A stretch of DNA of 64,000 bases from Blastocatellia bacterium (GCA_026985075.1 JALSQX010000071.1:61511-125510), one strand, 5' to 3'. Shown: positions 1-9,033, counted from the first letter of the stretch. Notes: generated from the letters alone by a model not told the origin. Made by a program: numbers and translations.

Positions 1-1
1 C

Positions 2-688
2 GAACTAGAGATTTTCAATGAAGGCTCTAAGGAGGCAGTGGTTGTTACTCGTGGGATAGCGCCAAAAGATGCTTTTCACATGGTGGTAGTAGAAGCCCCA
101 ATGTCTAAGGTGAAGCCCCAACTCAGCCTGGAAGTTTCTCCCTCCGTCAAGTTGAGGCTCACAAATGCAGAAATATTGGCTCACTGGTCCGAGCAAATCG
201 TCTTGCCTCCCCAGTCAGGACTCAAGTTCGAGGCAGTCGTGGTGAGCGGATTGGAACGCTTGCCGACCGGGATCTACAAGTTGAAGTTCCGTTCGCTTCT
301 TAAGAGTGCTTCAGGAAAAGACATCCCAGCAAACAACGATACATTCACATTCGAGATCAGAGCGGTAGAGACGTTTGAAGATAGATTGGAGGTGCTCGGA
401 AGGCAGGCGATGCGCCTTTTTGTGAGAGAGAAATACCAGGAGGCGGAGAAGAAGCTGAATGAGGTGCTTCTGTTATATCCGAACAGTTCGGGCAGTTACA
501 CAATGAAAGGGCACATAGCCATGGCTTTGGGAAAAAAAGATGAAGCAATTAAGGCCTATAGAAAAGCGCTCGATTTACTTCAGTCAAAAATGGATACACT
601 GTACTTATCCCATGCGAGCAGCGTATCAGTAGAGCACAGCATTGGTTTTCTTTTGGCGACGTTGAGCGCACTGCAAAAATCCCGATAA
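2..688 (+). CDS. Secreted TPR protein TPR1, 5' end outside window
   Basis: The reading frame is open from base 2, so the N-terminus lies upstream of the window. The visible part has a beta-rich region (about residues 1-115) and then an alpha-helical tail with a TPR-like repeat: LGRQAMRLF, YQEAEKKLNEVL, LYPNSSGSY, KGHIAMALG, DEAIKAYRKALDLL. It is a close paralogue, at both protein and DNA level, of the copy ending at 25822; long stretches such as AEKKLNE and LLLYPNSSGSYTMKGHIA are identical. TPR modules mediate protein-protein contacts and no catalytic motif is visible. By analogy with its four relatives between 19.0 and 25.8 kb, it probably follows a metalloprotease gene just outside the window. 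Biological function unknown. Confidence 0.8.
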   Translation, partial: ELEIFNEGSKEAVVVTRGIAPKDAFHMVVVEAPMSKVKPQLSLEVSPSVKLRLTNAEILAHWSEQIVLPPQSGLKFEAVVVSGLERLPTGIYKLKFRSLLKSASGKDIPANNDTFTFEIRAVETFEDRLEVLGRQAMRLFVREKYQEAEKKLNEVLLLYPNSSGSYTMKGHIAMALGKKDEAIKAYRKALDLLQSKMDTLYLSHASSVSVEHSIGFLLATLSALQKSR

Positions 689-1299
689 AGTGCGCAGCCG
701 AGGGTACCACCGATATGGGGAGATAGAGCCCTTATACCAGAATGCCGATGGGAGTATGCCTCAAGGAGTGCTGGGGCGGACGATACCGGTGGTGGGGGGC
801 CCAATCAGGTGACCACGATTCAGACCTCCGTGGATCAGATCACACCGAACGAAGGGAGAGGCGATGCCCTTGACGTTCAAGCGCGGCATTCAACGGCTTG
901 GATTCCATCACGCTGAGCAACAGGAGAGCGGCGCCCCGCCTAAGAACATCATCTTGGGAAGCCGACGCTGACCATGTCCGCGGCTCAGCTTGATTCTTGC
1001 TGCCAGCATGAGCTGGCACGAGATTCCAGCGGAATGGTATCGTCATGAGTTCGGACCGGTTCCTGCTGGCCAGCACGAGCTATTCCCTTCGATCAGACTG
1101 AGTTTCCCGTGAGAGAGGTTTTTCCTCGACTCGTGAGGCTCGGTGGATTGGGCACACTCCTCCCGCAGGTGAAGGCTGCAACGGGCTCCGTCATGCTCTC
1201 ACGCGCAGATATTGCATGCATCCGGTTGATTGGCAAGCTGACTCGGGCCCCGTTGTGCTCTCACCGTGGTGGGAGTAATATCCTCGCTTTTCAAATTCG
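689..1299. other. Gene-poor spacer
   Basis: No convincing coding region is seen. The short frames here lack a ribosome binding site and any recognisable motif. Two short direct repeats containing the word CCAGCA(T/C)GAGCT occur around 1000-1080. It may hold decayed coding sequence like the 23.6-24.2 kb spacer, but no homology is recognised. Confidence 0.4.
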
Positions 1300-1328
1300 T
1301 TGACGGGCCATTTCGCTTTTGGTAAACT
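1300..1328 (+). promoter_or_regulatory. Sigma70-type promoter for the 59-aa peptide gene
   Basis: TTGACG at 1300-1305, a 17-base spacer, and TAAACT at 1323-1328. It sits about 50 bases before the start codon at 1381, close to a consensus housekeeping promoter. Judged by eye only. Confidence 0.5.
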
Positions 1329-1380
1329 AACGACAGACGAGTCACAACTTTTTGGAATGTAGCTGGAAAGGAGGGTTGTT

Positions 1381-1560
1381 ATGAAGAGATTCATGATGGG
1401 ATTAGTTCTTACGATGGCGCCGGTCATCTTATTGCTCTCGACGTTGGCCGCTTTGCCCGACCTTTGTCTCATTCTTTTCCTGATCTTTCCTCCGCTGGTC
1501 CTGATTTGTCTTCTGCCAGTGGCCGGATTGCTTCCGCTTGATTTTCAGACCTTCCTGTGA
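1381..1560 (+). CDS. Small hydrophobic membrane peptide, 59 aa
   Basis: An ATG at 1381 follows a strong Shine-Dalgarno sequence (AAAGGAGGG at 1367-1375) and runs 59 codons to TGA. The product starts with a charged KRF and is then almost entirely hydrophobic: one segment about residues 5-23, a second about 27-52 (LCLILFLIFPPLVLICLLPVAG), separated by a short polar LPD. It could form two membrane spans or a helical hairpin. A promoter-like sequence lies just upstream and a 7-bp hairpin immediately downstream, so it looks like an independent unit. No family is recognised. It could be a toxin-like or regulatory membrane peptide, but the sequence does not show this. Confidence 0.55.
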   Translation: MKRFMMGLVLTMAPVILLLSTLAALPDLCLILFLIFPPLVLICLLPVAGLLPLDFQTFL

Positions 1561-1564
1561 TGAC

Positions 1565-1584
1565 CCAAGCCCGAACAGGCTTGG
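1565..1584 (+). terminator. Stem-loop after the small peptide gene
   Basis: CCAAGCC (1565-1571) and GGCTTGG (1578-1584) form a perfect 7-bp stem with a 6-base loop, starting four bases after the TGA at 1558-1560. There is no T-run afterwards, so it may be an mRNA stabiliser or a weak terminator. Confidence 0.35.
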
Positions 1585-1695
1585 TAGAGACGAAGGCCGA
1601 AATGGGTTAACCGAAGGATAACCTCTCGCTGTTGGTTGAGCGTACCGTGAGATCAACAGCCGATTAGCCATAGACTGAGGAGGCTTCACACGGCT

Positions 1696-3090
1696 ATGCT
1701 GAGAAAAATCGCCTGTCCGGCCGTCGGGATGTTAGCGTGGTTTTTTATTCAGGTCGCTCCAACACCCGCGCAATTGGATCTCGCTTCGCCTCTCGTCCTT
1801 CAATCTCCCAACGCCCAGGTGGGATTCGGATTCGGCCTGGCCAGTGGCGATATCAATGGAGACGGCTATGGCGATGTCGTCGTCGGCTCGGTCCTCTCCT
1901 CGGTGAACAATATGAAGAATGCTGGACGCGTCTTCGTTTTCTTCGGCGGGCCAGCCCCGGATAGCGCGCCCGATCTCGTGCTCCAATCGCCGCAACCGGA
2001 AGCCGAAGCGCGATTCGGCTGGAGCATTGCCGTGGGCGATATCAATGGGGATGGTTACGGCGACGTTGTGGTGAGCGCGCTCCTCGCCCAAGGCGGTGCC
2101 AGAAGTGGAAGAGGGGCGGCCTATGTCTTTTTCGGCGGACCCGAGCCGGATGCACAGGCCGACGTCACGCTGGCGAGGCCGGCTGACTTGAACGCCAATG
2201 CGCGATATGGCTGGGCGCTGACCACAGGGGATCTCAACGGCGACGGACTGGATGAGGTCATCGTCGGTGGGCAGAATGTTCGCGTATTGGGAACCGAGGG
2301 GGCGGGCCAAGTGTTTGTCTACTTCGGCAGTCGATCGTTTCAGGGAGCGTTGGGGATGACCTTGATCTCGCCCCGTGTGGAACGGGCCGGTGAGTTTGGC
2401 AACGCCGTGATCAGCGCCGATTTCAACGGCGATGGCTATGACGATGTGGCCGTAGCTGCAACCGGTCAGTCCGTTGGGAATGCAGCTAATGCTGGTCAGG
2501 TTTTTCTCTTCTTCGGCAGTCCAGCATTCGATGCCACGAGCGACCTCGCTCTCCAGCAGCCTTCCCCCACGCGCACCGCGCGTTTTGGCTTCGCCCTGGC
2601 GGCCGGCGATATCAATGGAGATGGGTTCCAGGACGTGATCGTGGGTGTCACCAAACCTCCACGCAATCCGCTGGGACGGACCAATCAGGGGGAGGTACAC
2701 GTTTTCCCGGGAGGAGAACAGATGAGCGCGACGGCGGCGTTCATCTGCTCTCAACCCTCAGTCGATGGGTTTGGATCGGCGCTCGCTTCTGGCGACGTGA
2801 ATCGCGACCAGCGAGACGACGTGATCGTTGGCGTGCCGACGCCCGATCTGCGGGCCAATAGTCCGGGCATTGCCCTGATTTTCTTCGGCGGTGCCGCTCT
2901 GGATTGTGCCTCTGATCTCACGCTGGAATCTCCCGAGCCGGCATCGGGGGATCAATTCGGATCGATCATCGCCACCGGTGATGTGAACGGTGATGGCCGA
3001 CTCGATGTCATCATCGGAGCTCCTCACCCACCATCGATTCTGGGGGGCGGCGGAGCTCCGGGCAGGGTATTCATCTACTTTGGTCAGTGA
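1696..3090 (+). CDS. Secreted FG-GAP repeat (integrin-alpha-like) protein
   Basis: 464 residues. An N-terminal signal peptide (positive MLRK, hydrophobic core, cleavage region near PTPAQ) is followed by seven FG-GAP blades. Each begins with an FG(F/W/A)-type turn and carries a calcium-binding loop of the form GD(I/L/V)NGDG(Y/R)xDV; examples lie near residues 50, 115, 175, 235, 300, 360 and 415. The blades alternate with VFVFFGG-like strands. FG-GAP repeats build a seven-bladed beta-propeller that binds calcium and often protein or carbohydrate ligands, so an extracellular or cell-surface role is likely. GGAGG lies about 12 bases before the ATG. It converges on nadA with only 26 bases between the stops. 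Specific ligand unknown. Confidence 0.85.
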   Translation: MLRKIACPAVGMLAWFFIQVAPTPAQLDLASPLVLQSPNAQVGFGFGLASGDINGDGYGDVVVGSVLSSVNNMKNAGRVFVFFGGPAPDSAPDLVLQSPQPEAEARFGWSIAVGDINGDGYGDVVVSALLAQGGARSGRGAAYVFFGGPEPDAQADVTLARPADLNANARYGWALTTGDLNGDGLDEVIVGGQNVRVLGTEGAGQVFVYFGSRSFQGALGMTLISPRVERAGEFGNAVISADFNGDGYDDVAVAATGQSVGNAANAGQVFLFFGSPAFDATSDLALQQPSPTRTARFGFALAAGDINGDGFQDVIVGVTKPPRNPLGRTNQGEVHVFPGGEQMSATAAFICSQPSVDGFGSALASGDVNRDQRDDVIVGVPTPDLRANSPGIALIFFGGAALDCASDLTLESPEPASGDQFGSIIATGDVNGDGRLDVIIGAPHPPSILGGGGAPGRVFIYFGQ

Positions 3091-3116
3091 TGGGAATCGA
3101 GTTGCCGTTGCACCCC

Positions 3117-4106
3117 TCAAGCTAAAGACAACATGCGCTCGATGGCTCGCCGAGCCCGCCGGGCGATCTCCTCGGGCACGCGCACTTCGTGGACCATGTC
3201 CTCGAGAGAAGTGAGCACCTTCTCCAGAGTGATCATCTTCATGTATTGACACACGGCCTCGGGGTCCACGGGGATGAACCGCTTATCGGGATTCTCCTTT
3301 TTCAGCCGATGAAGGATGCCCACTTCGGTGGCCACGATGAACTCCCTGGCCGATGACTGGCGAGCATGCTTGATCATCCCGCCAGTGGACAGAATATGGG
3401 TTCCATTTGATGGGATGTCCCCATCGGCAATATAGTACATGCACGAGGTGACGCATCCGCATTCCGGATGGATGAGGAACTCGGCGGCGGGGTACCGCTG
3501 CCGAATGGCTTTGATGTCAGCCGGAAGAATACCCGCGTGAACGTGACACTCTCCCATCCACAAGTGAAGCTTTCTGCCAGTGATCTTCTGGACATAGGCG
3601 CCAAGGTACATATCGGGAAGGAAGAGGATCTCCCGATCTTCGGGGATCGACCGAACGACGTTCACGGCGTTACTCGATGTGCAACAATAGTCGGCTTCTG
3701 CCTTCACTTCGGCTGACGTGTTGACGTACGCCACGACCACCGCTTCGGGATGCTGAGACTTCCAGCGCCGAAGCTGCTCGGCGGTCACCGTCTCGGAGAG
3801 CGAGCATCCGGCGTGAGGATCGGGGATGAGGACCTTCTTGTCGGGACAGAGAATGGCCGCCGTCTCGGCCATGAAGTGGACGCCACAGAAGACGATGACG
3901 TCGGCCTCGGTCCTCGCCGCGGCCTGAGAGAGTCCCAGCGAATCGCCGACGAAATCGGCCAAATCCTGAATGGGGCCGATTTGATAGTTGTGCGCCAGAA
4001 TGACGGCATTTCGCTTTCTTTTGAGATCGAGGATGCGCTCGACGAGTTTCGCCTGATCAGACCCGTTTCTCTTTCGGGATTCGGATGATGTATTGAGCAT
4101 ATCCAT
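3117..4106 (-). CDS. nadA: Quinolinate synthase A
   Basis: 329 residues, the usual size. NadA is a [4Fe-4S] cytosolic enzyme that condenses iminoaspartate with dihydroxyacetone phosphate to quinolinate for de novo NAD synthesis. Diagnostic stretches are visible: ILAHNYQIGPIQDLADFVGDS near the N-terminus, VFCGVHFMAETA (about 72-84), YVNTSAEVKAEAD (127-139), the Cys141-Cys142 TSSN motif, HPECGC (213-218) and AVCQYMK (284-290). These supply candidates for the three cluster cysteines. The start codon overlaps the stop of the upstream niaR by one base (TAATG), implying translational coupling. nadB and nadC are not in the window. Confidence 0.95.
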   Translation of the reverse strand: MDMLNTSSESRKRNGSDQAKLVERILDLKRKRNAVILAHNYQIGPIQDLADFVGDSLGLSQAAARTEADVIVFCGVHFMAETAAILCPDKKVLIPDPHAGCSLSETVTAEQLRRWKSQHPEAVVVAYVNTSAEVKAEADYCCTSSNAVNVVRSIPEDREILFLPDMYLGAYVQKITGRKLHLWMGECHVHAGILPADIKAIRQRYPAAEFLIHPECGCVTSCMYYIADGDIPSNGTHILSTGGMIKHARQSSAREFIVATEVGILHRLKKENPDKRFIPVDPEAVCQYMKMITLEKVLTSLEDMVHEVRVPEEIARRARRAIERMLSLA

Positions 4107-4624
4107 TACTCCACTAAATAACCGCGGAGCTTCAGTGCCTGGCGAGCCTTTTCCAGTAGATCTTCTCTGGGCGCTTCGATCGTATGAAGATGAACGCCCC
4201 CGGTCAACTCACAAAGGAGCTCCGCGCCGGTATGATTTATTTTCTCGATGAATTCGCTCACATCCTGACGTGACTGGATCATCAACGGACGCCGGATCTC
4301 ACCATAGATCGGATGTTCGATGACCACGTCGATGACTTTGACGCCCAGATCAACGAGGAGTTGAAGTTCATCTTCGCACTGATCCTTCGTGTGCTTGGAC
4401 GCAATGACCGACTGGAATCGCTGCTCTCCGGGAGCCCGCCAGAGCACATAGCCTCGAGGCGTTGATATGACCGGTTGGCCCGAGGCGCGGAGCACGGCGA
4501 TATCCTGAACGATGATTTGTCGGCTCACTCTCAGGCGACGGGCCAGACTGGCTCCCGAGATTGGTCGATTCCGTTGTTGCAGAATTCGGAGAAGGCGCTT
4601 CCGTCGACGCTCAGTCCGTTCCAT
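4106..4624 (-). CDS. niaR: NiaR-type transcriptional repressor (HTH-3H)
   Basis: 172 residues. An N-terminal winged helix of HTH_11 type (about 7-60; ISGASLARRLRVSRQIIVQDI) is followed by a C-terminal 3H domain (about 78-170) with the expected histidines (ASKHTKD, IEHPIYG, GGVHLHTIEAP). Family knowledge: NiaR/YrxA represses NAD-synthesis or niacin-transport genes when nicotinate is bound. Here it is the first gene of a two-gene operon with nadA, so it probably represses its own operon. A palindrome over the -35 region (4663-4674) is the likely operator. GAGGTG lies very close to the ATG. Confidence 0.88.
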   Translation of the reverse strand: MERTERRRKRLLRILQQRNRPISGASLARRLRVSRQIIVQDIAVLRASGQPVISTPRGYVLWRAPGEQRFQSVIASKHTKDQCEDELQLLVDLGVKVIDVVIEHPIYGEIRRPLMIQSRQDVSEFIEKINHTGAELLCELTGGVHLHTIEAPREDLLEKARQALKLRGYLVE

Positions 4625-4632
4625 TACACCTC

Positions 4633-4662
4633 TTTATATCACTCGGAGAATCGTCTTGTCAA
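4633..4662 (-). promoter_or_regulatory. Promoter of niaR-nadA
   Basis: Read on the minus strand: TTGACA (4657-4662), an 18-base spacer, and TATAAA (4633-4638). This is a near-consensus sigma70 promoter just upstream of the niaR start at 4624, which gives a very short leader. Confidence 0.65.
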
Positions 4663-4674
4663 CTGTCAAGACAG
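4663..4674 (-). promoter_or_regulatory. Candidate NiaR operator
   Basis: CTGTC-TT-GACAG, a perfect 5-bp inverted repeat, directly abuts the -35 hexamer of the niaR-nadA promoter. A second TTGACA word overlaps it (TTGACAGTTGACA). Its position fits repression by RNA-polymerase occlusion. Assignment to NiaR rests on context and on general recollection of TGTC/GACA-type NiaR sites. Confidence 0.5.
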
Positions 4675-5035
4675 AAGTTCGATGAGAGACGACGGGCGTC
4701 CGAACTGGATACCATGAGGGCTCGGCCAACGCTCCAGGAGGTGATCTCTTCTCGGTGAATCTCCGAAACAGTGGATCTTTGAGAAGGGAGGTGTTCCCGC
4801 AGCGTCTCAATGATGTATCCCATGGTGTGGTCAGAGTGGCCAGCAACCGCATCGGAGAGTGAATCGTCCGGGCTCTTCATCGCGCGGAGTGTCCTGTTGC
4901 ATGGCAGCCGGGGCTCTGGTCTTCGGGAGATGGCGACGCTCGACTCATTTGCCGAATGCCGGGACTGGTCGTCACGGACAGCTTCCCGTGAAGGATTGAA
5001 GGCCCGATGTTCAGTTTTGACTTGACGTCTTGCCC
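4675..5035. other. Spacer between divergent niaR and sensor kinase
   Basis: No supported gene. Frames on both strands lack homology and ribosome binding sites. The right-hand end carries the promoter listed at 5036. Confidence 0.4.
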
Positions 5036-5064
5036 TTGAAAAAGAAACGGGGACGCCGCATAAT
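5036..5064 (+). promoter_or_regulatory. Candidate promoter for hybrid sensor kinase
   Basis: TTGAAA (5036-5041), a 17-base spacer, and CATAAT (5059-5064), about 110 bases before the start at 5173. Two further TTGAC words lie just upstream (5017-5026) and could be alternative -35 boxes. Confidence 0.4.
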
Positions 5065-5172
5065 AGGAGGGTATACGAGCGAAAAGGGCTAGAGAGCGCG
5101 AGGACAAGGACCATTGCCTGGGGGGTGGGGCCCTTCGTCAGCATGGCGACCATGGAATAGGAGATCTCACAT

Positions 5173-7131
5173 ATGGCAGCGGAGAAAATCCTCATCATCG
5201 ATGACTCTCCCATCGACGCGCGATTTGCGTCAAAACTCCTCACCGAAGCCGGCTACCAAACGACCATCGTCCACGATAGTCTGGAGGCCCTGGGGACGGC
5301 GAGAGAATTGCGTCCGGATCTCATTCTCCTGGATGTGACCATGCCCAAGATGGACGGATATCAGGTCTGTCGGCAACTGAAGGCCGATCCTCAGACGCGG
5401 AATATCCCCACCGTGCTTTACACGATTCGGGATCAGTTCATCGATTGTCTGCGGGGGATCGAGGCTGGGGCCGATGATTTCATCATCAAATCGCTCAGCG
5501 GCGAAGATTTTCTCAATCGGGTCAAGAGAATTCTATCGGAGTGGGAGATTGGATTGGGTAGTTCGGTAGAAGGCGTTGATCTGGAATTGCTCAAACCTTT
5601 ACAGGAGATCGAAGACCGGAAGGCGCTGGTCAATGCGCTCTACAGCGCGTTCAATAAGCACGTCCGTGAAACGATGAACGTCTTCTTGGGCTCCCATGTC
5701 ACCAGCGTGCTCGTCGACCGGGCCATCGAGAAGACGGCAGTAGAACACCCAGTCTTTCGCCACTTGGATAGCAGTCAGTTGATGGGCATGTTACTTGATC
5801 CCCGGATGATCGAAGGGACCTCGACCGAAGAGATCATCGGGGCGTTCATCCGGTTCAACCGGGAATTAATTCAACTGGTGACCAAGCTGACCAGAACGCG
5901 CCCCAGCGGGCCGAAAGAGGCGCGCGGCATTCTCAAGGGCGTCTCCGATATGGTTCGCGAATTGGGCGCCCAATATGAGGAGTTGAAAGCGCGAGCGGTA
6001 CCGCCGCCTCCAACCGAAGAAGCCTCCCCCACGCCGGTGGCCGAACCCGCACCGGTGGCCATCTCCGAGCCCATGAACGCCGATTGTACGATTGATGGCC
6101 AGGGGCATTTGATTTACGCCAATGACGACCTGGTTCGCGTCCTCGGCTATAGCAAGGAGGAGTTGCTGGGACGGCGGATCAGTGAACTCGTCGATGAGCA
6201 GAGTAAACCAATGCTCAATCGAGCGCTGGGCCAAGTCCGGGATGAAGGGTCGGGGGCGACCAAGTTGATTCTGAGGAGCAAGTCGGGAGGGATCGTGCAC
6301 GCCGAGGCTCGGATGACCGCCCTCTACGACGCTCAGGGCCAATTCGCCATGACCCGCTGCAACCTCCTGATCATTCCGACTACACAGTTGCTTCAGGAGC
6401 GAGATCGAGAAGTGGAACGGCTCAAGCACGCCCTTCAGGAAATGAGCGAGGAATTCGGAGTCCTGGCGTCCACCATCTCGCATGATTTACGTCAGCCACT
6501 TCACGCCATCCTGGTGCTCTGTCAGTTCCTCAGGGATGAGTACCTCCATCATCTCGACGAACAGGCTCAGGGCTATATTCGCTCCATCGAACAGGCGGGC
6601 ACCAGGATGAAGGAAATGATCGAGGACCTCGTCCACTATGCGCGGATCACCTCAGCAACGAATGCTTACGAAGACGTTCCTCTCGATGCATTGCTGGGAC
6701 AGGTCAGGGATGAGTTGAGCGAGATGATCCAGCAGCGGAACGTTCGCCTCCAGGTGATGGGCGAATGGCCTACAGTGACCTGTGACCGGGAGCGCATCAA
6801 GGAATTGTTCAAGGAGCTCATCACCAATGCCATCAAGTTCAATGACCAGGCCGAGCCGCGGGTGGAGATCGCCTTGGCGAAGGTCGATCCCGAGGGATAT
6901 ACCTTTTCAGTCAAGGACAATGGCATTGGTATTGAGGAGACCGAGCATGAGAATGTCTTTCGTCTGTTCTATCGGCTTCACAAACCAGAGGAGTATGGAG
7001 GAACGGGTGCCGGTCTGGCCATCTGCCGCCGAATTGTTGAGGCTCATGGAGGAAAGATCTGGGTCCGATCCCGACCGGGAGAGGGGACGACCGTGCTCTT
7101 CACTCTCCCTCGGGAACTCCCTACCGCTTGA
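5173..7131 (+). CDS. Response regulator-PAS-histidine kinase hybrid
   Basis: 652 residues, cytoplasmic, no membrane span. The N-terminal receiver (about 5-120) has acidic pocket D11-D12 and phospho-acceptor D54 in LLDVTMPKMDG. A middle region of about 150 residues ends in a proline-rich linker (PPPTEEASPTPVAEPAPVAI). A PAS domain follows (about 300-415; NADCTIDGQGHLIYAND, GYSKEELLGRRISELV), then a HisKA dimerisation helix with H437 in SHDLRQPLHA, and a HATPase domain (N box ELITNAIKFN, G1 DNGIGIE, G2 GTGAGLAICRRIV). The DLRQPL H-box resembles phytochrome-type kinases. The order receiver-PAS-kinase suggests the receiver takes an input from another kinase and gates this one. GGAG lies upstream of ATG 5173. 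Signal and partner regulator are unknown. Confidence 0.88.
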   Translation: MAAEKILIIDDSPIDARFASKLLTEAGYQTTIVHDSLEALGTARELRPDLILLDVTMPKMDGYQVCRQLKADPQTRNIPTVLYTIRDQFIDCLRGIEAGADDFIIKSLSGEDFLNRVKRILSEWEIGLGSSVEGVDLELLKPLQEIEDRKALVNALYSAFNKHVRETMNVFLGSHVTSVLVDRAIEKTAVEHPVFRHLDSSQLMGMLLDPRMIEGTSTEEIIGAFIRFNRELIQLVTKLTRTRPSGPKEARGILKGVSDMVRELGAQYEELKARAVPPPPTEEASPTPVAEPAPVAISEPMNADCTIDGQGHLIYANDDLVRVLGYSKEELLGRRISELVDEQSKPMLNRALGQVRDEGSGATKLILRSKSGGIVHAEARMTALYDAQGQFAMTRCNLLIIPTTQLLQERDREVERLKHALQEMSEEFGVLASTISHDLRQPLHAILVLCQFLRDEYLHHLDEQAQGYIRSIEQAGTRMKEMIEDLVHYARITSATNAYEDVPLDALLGQVRDELSEMIQQRNVRLQVMGEWPTVTCDRERIKELFKELITNAIKFNDQAEPRVEIALAKVDPEGYTFSVKDNGIGIEETEHENVFRLFYRLHKPEEYGGTGAGLAICRRIVEAHGGKIWVRSRPGEGTTVLFTLPRELPTA

Positions 7132-7216
7132 ATATCGGATGGGTCGCTCCAATACCCATTCGGCATCATCGCTCGTCGATTAATCGCACGACAAACCACG
7201 ATTCGATATCACGGGC

Positions 7217-8989
7217 ATGGATCTCCGAAGTGAATGGTTGAATCGCGCGTGGAAGCGGAGCAAGAGCGTCTTAATGGCGGCCGACTTTTCCCGGCGATTC
7301 AACCGGTTCATGATCGCGGTGACGCTCGTCGCACTGGGCGTTGTGCTCATTGGTCAGGGATATCGCCTCCCCCTGGAGCCTGGTCAGAAGGTCCTCCGAT
7401 GGCCCATTGACATTGCTCTCATCGTCGTCTTCCTCATCGATGGAGCGCGTTACCTCGCCCGTGGCCGTGAAAGATGGCCGGTCTGGTTGCGTTCGTGGCT
7501 GACATGGGTGGTGGGCGGAACGATCAGCCTGGTGGTGCTGGCGTCTGGTCTCCTCACCGTTCATGGGATCGCTACGATCATTCTCTATCGACAGATTGTC
7601 GTCCTGCTGAGAATGATCGGGCGATCGCGAGTTGCACGAACCGTATTGGCAGAAGTGCGCCTGAAGCCGGCGCAGATGCTGGCGCTCAGCTTTTTATTCA
7701 CCATTGGCGTGGGGACCTATTTCCTCACCTTGCCCGCGGCTACTGCTGATCAGCAGGGGGCTTCACTGCTGAACGCCTTGTTCACAGCGACGTCGGCCAC
7801 CTGTGTGACCGGACTCATCGTCGTCGATACGAGCACCTATTGGTCGCGCTTCGGGCAAACGGTGATCCTCATTCTCATCCAGATTGGCGCTCTCGGCATC
7901 ATGACGATATCCACGTCGGCGGGGTTGCTCTTAGGCCGTCGATTAGGGCTCCGGGAACGCGTGGTGCTCCACGAAATCTTCGATGAGGCAATGGCCGAGG
8001 AACTCATCCGGCTCATTCGAAATATCGTGAAGTTGACGATAGTGATCGAGCTGGTGGGATTCGCCCTTCTCGTGGTGAAGTTTGCGGGGCGTATGCCGCG
8101 TTGGACGGAAACCCTCTATCAAGCGGTGTTTCACTCCGTGTCGGCTTTTTGCAATGCTGGTTTTTCACTCGCTTCGGATAGTCTGATGAAGTTCGTCGAT
8201 GACCTCGGCGTGAACCTCATCATCAGCACGCTGATCATCCTGGGAGGATTAGGATATGCAGTGCTCGGGGGACTCTCGTCGCTGTGGCCGATGAAGCGGT
8301 CCATCCGGTTGGGGTGGAAGGCGCTGTCGCTGCACGCGAAGTTGACGCTGGTCACATCGCTCGTGCTCATCAGCCTGGGGACGGTTCTGTTTTTCTTCTT
8401 TGAATTCGACAACACGCTCCTCCATTTGCCCTTGAAGGATCAGATCGTGGCGGCCTATTTTCAGTCCGTGACGGCGCGCACTGCCGGTTTCAATACGGTG
8501 GACATCGGTCAGTTGAAGCCAACGACGTTATTCGTCCTCATGATTCTCATGTTCATCGGGGCGTCGCCGGGCTCGACGGGAGGGGGGATCAAGACGACGA
8601 CGGTTGCTGTTCTGATCTTGTCGGTTCGATCGATTGTGCGCCAGCGCGAGGAGGTGGAAGCCTTTGGCCGCACCATCTCGCGAACGATGATCTACAAGGC
8701 GGCGGCCATCGCCGTCATCTCCCTCGGCGTGGTGCTCACCCTGTTCCTCATACTTCTTGCTGTCGAGCAAGGTGATTTTCTGGCGCTCGCCTTCGAGGCC
8801 GTTTCTGCCTTTGGGACAGTGGGATTGAGCATGGGCATCACTCCGCAATTGACGGTATGGGGCAAGCTGATCATCATTACCATGATGTACGTTGGTCGGA
8901 TTGGACCGTTGACTCTGGCCTTGGCGATCGGGGAACCGGAGCGCCGGCTCCGCATCGCTTATCCTCAGGGTCGCGTATGGATCGGGTGA
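7217..8989 (+). CDS. ktrB: Potassium uptake channel subunit KtrB/TrkH family
   Basis: 590 residues, polytopic inner-membrane protein. An N-terminal region of about 150 residues with three or four hydrophobic segments precedes the standard four-M1PM2 core. The four selectivity-filter loops can be read in order: TCVTGL, CNAGFS, RTAGFN and GTVGLS. The glycine of each coordinates potassium. The single-residue filters and partner gene fit KtrB rather than classical TrkH. ktrA follows 44 bases downstream. The extra N-terminal membrane region (MDLRSEW to about VLAEVRLK) is longer than in typical KtrB. Confidence 0.9.
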   Translation: MDLRSEWLNRAWKRSKSVLMAADFSRRFNRFMIAVTLVALGVVLIGQGYRLPLEPGQKVLRWPIDIALIVVFLIDGARYLARGRERWPVWLRSWLTWVVGGTISLVVLASGLLTVHGIATIILYRQIVVLLRMIGRSRVARTVLAEVRLKPAQMLALSFLFTIGVGTYFLTLPAATADQQGASLLNALFTATSATCVTGLIVVDTSTYWSRFGQTVILILIQIGALGIMTISTSAGLLLGRRLGLRERVVLHEIFDEAMAEELIRLIRNIVKLTIVIELVGFALLVVKFAGRMPRWTETLYQAVFHSVSAFCNAGFSLASDSLMKFVDDLGVNLIISTLIILGGLGYAVLGGLSSLWPMKRSIRLGWKALSLHAKLTLVTSLVLISLGTVLFFFFEFDNTLLHLPLKDQIVAAYFQSVTARTAGFNTVDIGQLKPTTLFVLMILMFIGASPGSTGGGIKTTTVAVLILSVRSIVRQREEVEAFGRTISRTMIYKAAAIAVISLGVVLTLFLILLAVEQGDFLALAFEAVSAFGTVGLSMGITPQLTVWGKLIIITMMYVGRIGPLTLALAIGEPERRLRIAYPQGRVWIG

Positions 8990-9033
8990 ACCAGCTCGTC
9001 GATTGTGGAGCACAGTGACGGAGGGGAAGACAG

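Noticed and set aside
1732..2754. 340-codon open frame antisense to the FG-GAP gene
   Set aside because: It mirrors the repeat codons of the real gene, has no ribosome binding site or family resemblance.
3468..4088. Plus-strand frames over nadA
   Set aside because: Shadows of nadA codons.
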